Origin: Erythroxylum novogranatense
Taxonomy: Eukaryota > Streptophyta > Magnoliopsida > Malpighiales > Erythroxylaceae
DNA: 64,000 bases
Reading direction: 5' to 3'
Assembly (NCBI GenBank): GCA_029891385.1
Contig: CM057224.1
Span: forward strand, 6,634,001 to 6,698,000
Position numbers and translations under genes: made by a program. This document shows, piece after piece, positions 9,961 to 20,109 of this stretch. The first letter of the stretch is position 1, and every line of letters begins with the position of its first letter. Under the pieces are notes generated by a model. The model ran no database searches and was not told the DNA's origin. It saw only the letters and a list, made by a program, of their open reading frames with translations.

Positions 9961-10445
9961 TTTCTGATTGGTTTAATTTCAATTCAGTGGGTATAATTTA
10001 TGGTATAGACCTCTGATTGAGGTGATTCTCGATTCATTATGAACTAGGGAAAGAGGTCTACGATTGAGGATAATTATGGAAGTTAGAATTTAATCTAATG
10101 GTATTGATTTATCGAGATTAAGGTAAATTATGGTTCTAATAGCGACCTAAGTATTGAATTATGATAATTGGAGTTTCAATTGGGATTTTCAATAGAGGTT
10201 TTGACTTAATGGATAGGGAATTGCTATAGGGAATATGAATTTGGGAAATTGAACTGAATTTTTGGATTGGATCAATTATTGTCGATCAATTGAGCGAAGA
10301 GTTGGAATTGGGCATAAGATATCAAGATTGGGTTTAGTGCCGGGAAAATCGTGAACATGCATTGTACATAACTCCATTGAGACATATGCATCACTGAACT
10401 GTTTAATTGAGCATTTAGTAATGGGACTGTATTTAAATGTTATAG

Positions 10446-10512
10446 AGGCGCCGTTGGATCGTCGTTCCACGGGCATTACTGGGACTTCCAGGCAGTAGCT
10501 CGGAAGTAACAG
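10446..10512 (+). other. Candidate 67-nt leader exon in the interrupted Tekay LTR
   Basis: Bounded by TTATAG and AACAG/GTGAGTAAC. It is the same length and similar in sequence to 8313-8379. Splice-signal inference only. Confidence 0.4.
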
Positions 10513-11120
10513 GTGAGTAACGTAGTTGGTTTCTCAAATTCCTGATTGTCTAATTGCTCTATGTGAATTACTTGCCAATGCGAATTGCATGATTACTGAA
10601 CATATTGGATTGAATTGCATGTTTTTACTGTACTGAACGGGACCGATACATGACACTGGAAATTGCAATACTGGGCTTTTATAGCCATACACTGAATTAC
10701 TGAACACTGCATTACATGCATAAATGCATGATCAGATAATGGAAATGTGACCCAAGTTGTTATTATCACTGAAAAGAGCCTCGAGCTCTATCCATCTTGG
10801 CCACCGCCTCGAGCCCGAAGGAGAAATCACGACCGTCCCCATCTGAATCTTGGTGAGCACTTGGGCACAACACTGAATAACTGGAAAAGAGTCACATATG
10901 TATTGTATACGCATGATTGATTGATTTGTGACAATGACTGATTACATGATGGCATGATTTACTGTGAATTGCGATATGATACTGCAAATTGTTACATGCT
11001 ATTGTAAATTGTGATATGATACTATAAATTGTTGTAGAATACTGTAATTGGTATATGATACTATTAATTGAATATTACCGTGCTATGTTGTACGCATTAT
11101 GCGTAATGCATGATTTGATG

Positions 11121-11184
11121 AACCATCGATGATGGTTTCTCACTGAGTTCGCAAACTCACCCAAAATTGCAACATATTTTTCAG
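11121..11184 (+). other. Paired stem-loops and 3' splice-like site, interrupted Tekay LTR
   Basis: AACCATC-GAT-GATGGTT at 11121-11137 and TGAGTT-CGCA-AACTCA at 11144-11159, then CTCACCC, a T-rich tract and TTTTTCAG/GAC ending at 11184. It is the same module as at 9152-9216. Confidence 0.5.
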
Positions 11185-12048
11185 GACTTATAGAGTAGAC
11201 CCCTAGCTCCGGAGATAGTCTTTTCTGCCGTCTGACGTCTTTGGCAGAGAAGCGATGGCACCTGGTCGGTCGGTGGGTTGGACTTTTGAGGATGACTTAG
11301 GATAGATGCTTGTATCAGTTTCCTTTTTGGTGTTGTTTAGGGGACTAATAGACTTGTCTATTCTGATATTGGATGACTATATCATGATTATTTTGGATTT
11401 TAAATTTACTGATTTATGATATATTATGGTTTTAATTATTGCGATGCCATGTGGATTTTTGTGGAAGTTTTCTGGTAGTGCGCCTTTATCGTGGGATACG
11501 TTTCGGAGCGACCTTCGGGCGTCCTAATGTGTATCCTACATTGAGAGGGCGCTACAAGTATGTTAGGACTTTGTTGCTCGTCTGCTATCTTATAGCTCGT
11601 AAGCAAGACAGTTCGTAAGGTGGTCGATCGGTCAGATATTGGCATCGTAGCTCGGTCATGGGACAGCTCGAGCAGTCTCGATCGGTCGGATGCTGACTAG
11701 TTGTGCGTGACTGCTCGTACTGGGATCGGTTGGCTGAGTGCCCCAACTGGTCTACCTCGGCACTTATTATTGTGACGACACCGCGCTAAAGCGGTCGGTG
11801 GTCATCATTAGCGAAGCGTGAAGGTCTTGAAGCATTTATTATTTGTGGCGTGCCCTCATCGCTTTTAGAATCTGGAGTGTATCGTCCTTATAACAGATTC
11901 TGTGGTATCCGTCGTCCTTTCATTTATCCGCCATTTGGATTTCGACCAACCTAATTTATCTCCGCTTCGAGAATATCTGCGTAAAAGACACAGCTCGGAT
12001 TGTCTCCACGCGTTGAGTGTTGGCTGGATCGTAATTCAAACGTTTCCT

Positions 12049-12055
12049 TATAAAT
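12049..12055 (+). promoter_or_regulatory. TATA box for the antisense ORF of the Tat element
   Basis: TATAAAT lies 199 bp before the presumed start codon at 12254. A CT-rich leader (about 12070-12250) intervenes, looking like an ordinary plant 5' UTR. This supports independent transcription of the antisense ORF in the plus direction. Confidence 0.5.
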
Positions 12056-12958
12056 GTCCAGGATCGACAGACTGTTTGGTTTTCTACACGTTTGCTTCGT
12101 TCTTACTCTCGCTCTACTTTCATTTGTTCTTTCTCGCTTTCAATTCCCAGAAATTTCTGTCAACTGTCGCTCGATTTCCCCTTCTCCATTCACTACATAG
12201 GTACTTCCTTCTTCCTCTAAGTCTTTCTTTTCAAAAGTCTCTTCTTGGTAAACATGTCGACAGTCAGTGCTAGAAGTATGGTAGAAGGTGTCGAAGAAAT
12301 AGCGATGAGAGAGAGAAAAGATGGGTTGGTTGTGGAGGCGCCGCCAAGAGATGCATCAACGATGACCGTAAAGGAACTGAATCGGTCAATACTCAGATAC
12401 AACATCCCTGAGTCCTGAGGACCCCGGCTGGTTCTGGGGAACGAGCGTGTCCACAGCAACTTGAGTGGATATTTAGCCGTTTCCGATAGCTTTTTCTTAG
12501 TGGGTGGTATGAGGCTTCCGTATGCCCCGATCGTCGACGAAATGTGTAGGGCCTATCAGCTAATGCCAAGCCAAATTCCTCCGAATAGCTGGAGGTTTAT
12601 TAACGGTCTAGCGTTGCTGTGTCACCAGTTCGGCTGCCCTCCTTCGATCGGCGTCCTGCGCCATTTTTTGAGACTGAGTCAGAGTCTGATCTCTGGAGCC
12701 GGCGTCCCTTCTCTGCAGTACCGAGATGCTCGGCATCGGTCGGCCGGGACAGCTTCGAAGGTTTCTTCTTGGCGGACAAAGTATTTCTTTGTGAAGCCTC
12801 CAGGGTCCTCCTTCGAGTCTCGGCCGTGGAGGTATCCCCTAGCCGAGCAGTGGAATGACGTGTCGAGCATATCCCTTAGTAGGGAGGAGTGGATAGTAGT
12901 TGGTCGTATAAAAGCGCTCGGTCGATACGACTTCGCTCGGCTTATCCAAGGCTATTTC

Positions 12959-12972
12959 GGGGGGGGGGGGGG
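12959..12972 (+). repeat. Homopolymer of 14 G in the antisense ORF
   Basis: Uninterrupted G run within coding sequence; the surrounding frame stays open through it. It could be a sequencing/assembly or replication slippage site. Confidence 0.8.
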
Positions 12973-13034
12973 CTCGGCCAATTCTTTTCTACTTGACCCC
13001 CCACCACGGATTAGCGAGCTAGGAGAGGAAGCCG

Positions 13035-13039
13035 CCCCG
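13035..13039. repeat. Target-site duplication CCCCG, left copy
   Basis: CCCCG directly precedes TGTTACCCCC at 13040 and recurs at 23306-23310 directly after GTCCCGACA. Confidence 0.9.
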
Positions 13040-16000
13040 TGTTACCCCCAGAATTTTTTTTTTAGGATAAATCAAGCATGATTAGATTAATGGGGTAAAT
13101 TAATATAGTATTTAATAAAGTTAGCATGAAAGCACATGACACTAAATGAGTTAGGTGTTAAGAATTAATGTTAGTAAATGCATTGGTTGATTTAAATGAG
13201 TTAGATGTAGTTTAATGTGCTAGTTGGGCCTTGGGCCCAAATGAAATGAATAAAGAACAAGAAATGAAATTGGCCAAAATGAAATAAGAAAGAAGAGAGG
13301 ATATATATATGAAATGGGTTTAAATGAAGAAGTGGGCCTTGAGAAGTTTAAAGAGGAAAATAAGAAAGGAGGAAGGAGTTGGACTTGGGCTTGGGCTTAA
13401 GTAATGTTAGTAAGGAGTATAAAAGGAGAAGAAATAAGTAGGATTGTAGTAGGAAAGAAGAGGAAAAACGAAAATTGAGAGGGAGAAAGAGAGGTGTCGT
13501 GGAAGGAGGGAGAAAGAAGGAGAAAAGAAGAGTTCTTGCCTAGGTTTTGATTCTCCAAGAGTTTGAGTGGGTTTTTGAAGAAAGTTCAAGAGGAAAAAAG
13601 GTGGAGGAAGACTAGAGCTTCACTTTGAACCAAGAAATCACTTGGTTAGCTAAAGGTTTAAGGTAAGTCTTTTGTTTAAGGTTAAGATTTTGTTGGGTTA
13701 TGGTTGAGAAGAGTTGAAAATGGAATGGGTTTAGTGAATCTCGACTAATTTCATGAATGATGTGGTATGGTTTTCAATTTGTGTTAAGTGATTTTGGGTT
13801 TTGATTTTAATGAAGAGAGAAGGAAGAGAAGAGGAACAAGAGTTGTAGCAAGGAAACCAAGGATTTATCAAATCTACAAGGTGGGTTTCATATTTATCTT
13901 TATGTATATAAGCTATAAATGTAAATTAATGCATGACATTAATGAGTTTGATTACTTGGTGATTGTATTAAATGCTTGTGTTAGTTGTGGTTAGATGACA
14001 TTAATCATGAGTTATGTGTAAATGAAAATAATACATGTTGATGATTTGATGATGGTTGAATTAGTATTGAATGAAATAGCTTAAATGAGTATGAATGCAA
14101 TATGACTTATGCATGAAATATACGATATGAAATATGCATGAAAGAAGATTTTCAAGAAAACAATGAATTGGACAAGAACAGTTCAATTTTATTGTATGAT
14201 ACATGAAGTATATATTATCGGGTAAGGTATAGTCCCCAAGAAATGTCACGTGCCGTCGACCATGAAAGCCTTCGGCATTTGCCCGATTGTGGCATAGGAT
14301 GATCCAACATTTTGGACTCCTCAAGATTTGCCCATATAAGCTCATTAAATGAGACTATATGGTTGCGAAATAAGGACTTCTGAGCCATTTGATGTGTTTC
14401 ATATGTGATTACATGAAAATGCAAGAATTATGAATGATGAATTGTTAGAAATTATGTTTGTGTATTGATCAAAATTGCACGATGCATGTCTTATGATTTT
14501 ATTGAAAGATTGCTAAAAGTATGAATAAGTAAATGGACATGCTTGATATATAAATATAAATGTGTTATCCATGGAGCGAAAGCTTACCCCCCTCAAATTC
14601 TTCAGGAAATGAGTAGGATCCCAAGGAGCAAGCTTAAAGGCATTTACTCCAAGAGTTTTCTCTTGATTTTATGATTTGAAATGATTTTTTGTAAAATCAA
14701 TGCTTTAGATGCATTTTTAGCAAATGATGTTTTTGGCAAGCTTGTATTTTTGGGATATGATGGAGTGGCTTGAAATGCCCTCTAAAGCTTTGTAATAACT
14801 TATGATTTCATATGAATGCAAGAATGCTAAGTTTTAATGTATTTTGAGAAATCCATGTATGTTTAAGACAATTGCATCATTGTTATAGTTTGGATATGTT
14901 TAGATGATTAAGAGTGTGGTTGTTGCTTTAAATGGTATTGGGAGATACCTTAGAATTGAAACATGTTGAATGAGGTCGATTATTGAGTTTCATGCAGGTT
15001 GTAGTCTTAGATTGAAGAATTGGGTTAGGAATGAAATAGGGGAGGTTCTGTCAAATTTTCCCAAAAATTGTGTAGCAACTTTCAGTTGATTTTAGACTCT
15101 CTTAGTGTTTGAATTGAATTGAGAGATCTTCTTGAAGATTGTAGCTTAAGATTAGATCTTTAAAATGGTGTATGATTTGCTTGATTGGGTAGGAATGAGA
15201 AGTTATGAGCTTTGAGAGATGCTAGTGTCAAGTGGTTAGAAGTTGGAAGTTGAGAGTTATGATGGTTATGTAGGAATTTAGGGTTGATTTACAAGTGTAT
15301 TTGGTATTAGGAATGAGTTAGAAGGCATGAGTAAGGGTTTAAGAGGCTTAGGGAAAAATCTCAACTTTCTGGTCATTTCTTCCTCGCGGGCGCGACCATA
15401 GACGAATCAGAGGAGCCTCAACTTCTGTTCGTCTCGTCCTCGCGGGCGCGATCGAAGTAAATCGCCGGCGCGACCCAGATAGATTCCGAATTTCAATTTT
15501 TGGTCTTCCTAAAAGTTGTAGCCCTAGATGTCTACTTTCTATCCGTCCTAGCATTAAGTCATTCGGACATCTATAGTGAAAGTTATGGCATTTGCGCCAA
15601 AACATAATCGATAGGAATCAGAACATGAATGCGTTGAGTTTGTCGGGTCATAACTCCTTCGTCTGACCTCCAATTGAGGTGTGGTTTGAACCAGTAGATT
15701 TCTAAGACATATATCTTTCACTCCATAAAATTTGGTATCATTTGGAGCTAAATTGAGGAATTTGGCATTAAAGCAAGTGAGAGGTCAGTTAAGAGAACAT
15801 GTTTTGGGTATGAACCCCTTTAGGTTTTCGGAGTGTATCTTGAGTTATAGAACTCTGATTGAAGCGATTCTTGTCTTAAATTAAACAAGAGTCATAAGGC
15901 TATGATTTACAAGAGAATTCCATATGAATTTAAGATTTTGAGTTTTTTTCAAATTCGGTGAACACTTAGTGGAATATGTTTAAGTATGATGATTAGGTAC

Positions 16001-16202
16001 ATGGGCATACTACGAAATTTTGGTAAGTAAATTTTGGGAGCGTTTTGAGCATGAGAATGAATTCATGATGTCCTTAAGGGTTCAAGGGATTAACAATGAA
16101 AAAAAAATTTATAACCCTTCAAAGTAAAATGTCATACGCTTTCGAGATTTCACGATTTTAAGCAAGACAGTTGGGATCCGGTCCACCGGTCGGGTCCCGA
16201 CA
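13040..16202 (+). mobile_element. 5' LTR of the nested element
   Basis: TGTTACCCCC...GGTCCCGACA, 3163 bp. It has TATAAAA at 13418-13424, a purine-rich leader, an AG/GTAAGT donor-like site (intron start 13663), a GAGC-GAAA-GCTT hairpin near 14575, and TTCTTCAG/GAAA with its AG ending at 14605. A GC-rich patch of CGCGGGCGCGA motifs lies at about 15385-15480. Confidence 0.9.
13418..13424 (+). promoter_or_regulatory. TATA box in 5' LTR of the nested element
   Basis: TATAAAA is followed by about 240 nt of leader before the GTAAGT donor-like site. The same motif is present in the 3' LTR near 20488. Confidence 0.55.
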
Positions 16203-16206
16203 TTTG

Positions 16207-16218
16207 TGGTATCAGAGC
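16207..16218 (+). other. Primer-binding site (initiator tRNA-Met)
   Basis: TGGTATCAGAGC, a perfect 12-nt match to the standard site, 4 nt after the LTR end. Confidence 0.95.
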
Positions 16219-19200
16219 GCTGGAATTGAGATCTTACATGGGCGCAGGTGTATAATTTACACACATAAGCAATTGTTAAGAGTTTAGGCTAATCGAATTA
16301 GTGTGCAAAATGATATTGTTTTATGATATGAGACAATGAAAGCTATGGATACATGGAGATGAGAAGTAGTACATGGTCAAAGATGATAGGTAATGATTCA
16401 ATGTATTTATAGTGGGAGATCCAGGGTGAGGTATTATGATGATATACCTTGAATGTGATTTCGATGAAAATGTATAATCATGGCTTGTTTGGGGAAATCG
16501 AGGATGTGAGTGGAAATGTCAAGCTTAAAGTGAACAAGTGAAATGTTTTGAAAACAGAGATGCACATGGTCTTCCGAAGATGAAACCGAAACCTAAGTGG
16601 GTTTTCATGTTTATAATTTAAGTAATGAGCTTTTAATGTATTTTCAAGAAAATCAAGAAAATAAATATGTTTATAAGTTATTGTTTTCCAAATGATTTAT
16701 GAATTGTTAAGTTCATGGTTTTCGAATGATTTAAGAAATCTTTTCAATTATTCCAGACGATTCTTCATGAATAATTTAAATTGCATCATGATTGTTGCAT
16801 ATTGTTCCTTGAATGCATTGAGAAATTGCTACATGTTTTATATGTGAATTGTGTGATGATTTTCCATCTATAAGTTTGAACAAGTGGTGAATAAAAATAT
16901 ATGTAAGATGTAATGTGAAGAAATGGGAAGATGTGATGAATGTTAGTAATATTTGTACAAGTCCTAGAAGGGTAAATTGTTGTTTTTGTGAGTAGCTATA
17001 TGATGATCTATTATTACACAATGCATCTATGAGTTTATTAAGCACATAGGTATATATATATATGGAGAAGATAGAGGAAGAAAACCTATTGATTAGAGTG
17101 ACACATGAAAGTTCTCTCATTGATCAAGTGAAGATTGGTGGAAAATTGTTGACGATATTGCAATGAGAAATAAAGTCAAAGAATCAAGAGAAGAATATTT
17201 TCTAGGATTAATGAAGATCAAAGTACCAATCATGCAAGAGATAGATTTAGGGAGATGAGCATGTGGACGAAATGGGTTGAATTTGATGATGCCACCCAAG
17301 CATATGCGACAGTAAGTATGTTCATTTACTCCATTGAGTTTTGAGTGACTTGAACCTTATGACCTTATGAGGATGATAGAAACGGGTCTTCCCAAGGTAT
17401 TAAGAATAGTTGATAATGTGGGGAGGATAATAGGTTTTGATCAAGATTGCACGAATAGCATAGATGATGGTAGCAAGAAGCCTCCTTTCAAGGGAATTTT
17501 ATTAAGTTAGAATAAGCCGACTAGATAGTTTATATTAAGAGTGATCGATGAAAGAACTGATCGGAAAGGAATATGTAATGATTCGAAAGTGTGTACACTT
17601 CCTAACAAAGATTCAAGCAGAGAGGTAAAATATGATATTGAAAAAGTATGTATCTTGGTTGAGGTAAAGGAGCATATGAGTGGATTTCTAAATTTAAGAA
17701 GACATTGATTGCTATTATGAGGAGTATATGAGTACATGTTATGTGAAAATATGTTTGGGAGGAACTAATCTAACTTGAGGAATGTATTAAAATCACAAGA
17801 AGTCAAATTTGCAAATAGATTGCAATGGATGGAGAAATTGGTATGGATGAGCAAACATGATAGTGAGTCCAAGTGAGGATTGATGAAATGCAAGAAATAG
17901 AGAGAATCAATTGAGGAAGGAAGTTAATAAGGGGAAATGGAAAAGAAAGTGAGACAGTGTACCTCATTGAGGAATCAGTTATTTGAGAAATGCCCAATAA
18001 CACCTATGGTATTGGAGACTAAAGAGATTCAAGATTTGATGGTGTATTAAAGATAGTCGAATAATTGAGAAACATAGTTTGACTACATGGAGAAAATGTG
18101 TAAAACATGTGAGTCATGTAAGTAAAGATAATTTTGAAGAAATTAAGCTGAGGTAAATTATATCATATAGATTTGGAGATTTTATAGTATGCACTGATAT
18201 TGTATAAGACATTTGGTTGAAATCCAATGCAGCGTAACAAAATGATTTCATATGTATGGAGAAAATTGAAGTCTTATGAGTTGACTATTTGAGACATGAT
18301 TTAGAACTGTTAAATTAATGACTATTTCGAAAGTTTGAAGATATTATATGTACAAGAATATCTCAAATATATATATGCAAGTGTAGATCATAAAATTTTG
18401 AGACAATCGATGAATTGGGAGAAGTAGTTATAAGGCCTTGAGATTGATATAAATCTTGAAAGGCTATGGTATTCTAGCGAGAAAGTCTAAGTGAAGCTGA
18501 GTGGTATATCAGATGCCTTAAGTAGAAATGCGATATTGAGGTTATCGGAACTAATACAAAAGAAAGCATAGAATAGAGGATTTGGTTTACCTCAAATTAA
18601 GGATTAAGAGAGTATGAGATTGAAAACAAATATAAGTGTCAAGTTTAAATGAGAAGAAGCATATAGGTGAATAAATAAGAAGTATATGAAATCAATAAAG
18701 ATGCTTAAGTTGAAAGAATTGCATGTGGGATTGAGGCAATAGGTAGAATTATTCGAAGGATTATGATTGTATAAGTGAAAGCTATGCTGGTGAAGCGAGT
18801 GTAATGATCAGATGCATTGAAAAGAGATATTAATAGCAGTGTTTCATAAATTTAGATATTGAAGTTACCGAATTTAGTGCAGTAAAGAGTGTAAAATGTG
18901 AAAGTAAATTTTAGGCAAATTGATTAGACATTGGAAGTTTAGATCGATTCATATGGATGACCCGTATATGAAGATTCAAAAATTGTGAATCTTACTAAGA
19001 AACTGGAAATGAGCATAATTTTTGGATTCGAGGAAGAAACATGGTACTGGGTGATTGAGATACGAAATATGCATACCGGCAAAGATGATTAAGCAAAGCA
19101 ACTGTGAGAAAAGTAATGGTGATTTAGGCTATACATCTAAGAAGAAAGATGTCAAGTGATTGAAAGTTTGAATTGTCGACAGTTTTAACTATCGGAGATA

Positions 19201-20094
19201 TGCCTAAAGTTTATAGTTTAGAGATTGTAGGAACATGAGATTAATGTATAGTTCTATTTGACTTTAAGCATCGCAATGGTTGTCATATTGTTTTCAATAG
19301 AATACGGGATGAGGAGTTAGAAGATATAAAGAGTCATCGCTTTTGTATTATGATAAGTAAGACCTAAAGATGATTGAATGTTAGATCGATTAAATAGATA
19401 TTAGAAATTAAGTGATTAAGGAAGATGAATGAATTAAGTTGATTTTAGGGCAAAGATATGGAATACGGGAGATTGACATAAGAGTTACATGAACTGAGAC
19501 TATAGTGATGTGAATTATTAAGTGAAAATTGTTTTGTCTCTGAAAGTATCACCTTGCTCAGGAGTGCTCAAGCTAGGAAAAGAATTAAGCTAAGCGCTAT
19601 GAATTAGTTCGTATGAGCGTATTATGAGTTGATGCTACTGACAAAAGAACTCAAAGTATGATATATGTGAGCATGTTAAGGAAATATTGAGGTGATAAGA
19701 TTATGGTGTTATCGACACAAGAAGTGGGGAAAAAAAATTTGAGTGATCTGAAGCATAAAGAGAAACTAGTTAAGGAAGTAAATGACCAATTATCAAATTG
19801 AAAGACCGAATGAGTATATTGACTACAATCATTTGAAAGGAAGTTTTCGAGTGATGGAGTTAAATGAGAAACGGAAGAGCATCCTGCACTTCTAATCAAT
19901 CCTATAAGAAATAAAGGCGTTTGGATTTGACACGGATGGTATTTAAGATAAAAAGTGAAAAAAAAACATTATGAATATGTGTGGTGAGAAAGTTGAATAT
20001 GAGAATGACTAGAATTATTGGAAGACATGAGTAAAGACATTGTATTACTCGGCATTTGCTTAAGTATGGATGAATTTCGAGGACAAAATTTCTT

Positions 20095-20109
20095 AAAGGG
20101 GGGGAGAAA
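20095..20109 (+). other. Polypurine tract of the nested element
   Basis: AAAGGGGGGGAGAAA immediately before the 3' LTR start. Confidence 0.9.

Larger units (their letters stand above)
5901..11556 (+). mobile_element. Tekay 3' LTR, interrupted by a related solo LTR
   Basis: The LTR begins TGTAACATCC at 5901 and ends GGGCGCTACA at 11556. It is split at 6682/9609 by the solo LTR 6683-9603; without the insert it is about 2.73 kb. It carries a TATAAAT box (6402-6408), a GTAAGT donor-like site (6664), a GC-rich TCGCGA block (9735-9960), a GTGAGTAAC donor-like site (10513), paired stem-loops (11121-11159) and a TTTTTCAG acceptor-like site (11184). Its end matches the minus LTR stub at 4353. No PBS follows 11556, which confirms it is a 3' LTR; flanking DNA belongs to the Tat element. 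Confidence 0.85.
12254..13039 (+). pseudogene. Antisense ORF of Tat element, first exon (gypsy-type transposon domain)
   Basis: From the ATG at 12254 the frame runs about 54 codons to a TGA at 12416-12418 and then continues in the same frame to the insertion point at 13039. The protein resembles the plant 'putative gypsy type transposon' family (Pfam Transposase_28 type): 'MRLPYAPIVDEMCRAY', then 'QIPPNSWRFINGLALLCHQFG', then 'WRTKYFFV'. The biochemical role of these antisense ORFs is not known. The TGA fits a single C-to-T change from CGA. A run of 14 G at 12959-12972 encodes five glycines and is a likely length-variable spot. The ORF is disrupted by the element at 13040-23305 and resumes at 23311. 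Confidence 0.75.
16203..20109 (+). pseudogene. Degenerate gag-pol interior of the nested element
   Basis: No intact coding domain remains. The clearest trace is an RNase H end at about 18340-18535: a VDHK-like motif, then broken frames, then SDALSRNA, which corresponds to the usual ADALSRK end of gypsy RNase H. The last bases before the polypurine tract (about 20070-20095) retain the 'DEFRGQNFLK'-like ending of chromovirus pol. The plus strand is poor in C. Parts from about 17500 to 18000 are recognisably related to 52411-52760 and to the reverse complement of about 60255-60340, so this decayed interior is a repeated family. Confidence 0.7.

Noticed and set aside
11557..12048. 3' LTR of the Tat element
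   Set aside because: Expected here from the element order, but the sequence does not match the 5' LTR remnant at 30661-30785, so I did not call it.
16207..16218. tRNA gene fragment
   Set aside because: The 12-nt match is a retroelement primer-binding site placed right after an LTR; no tRNA arms surround it.
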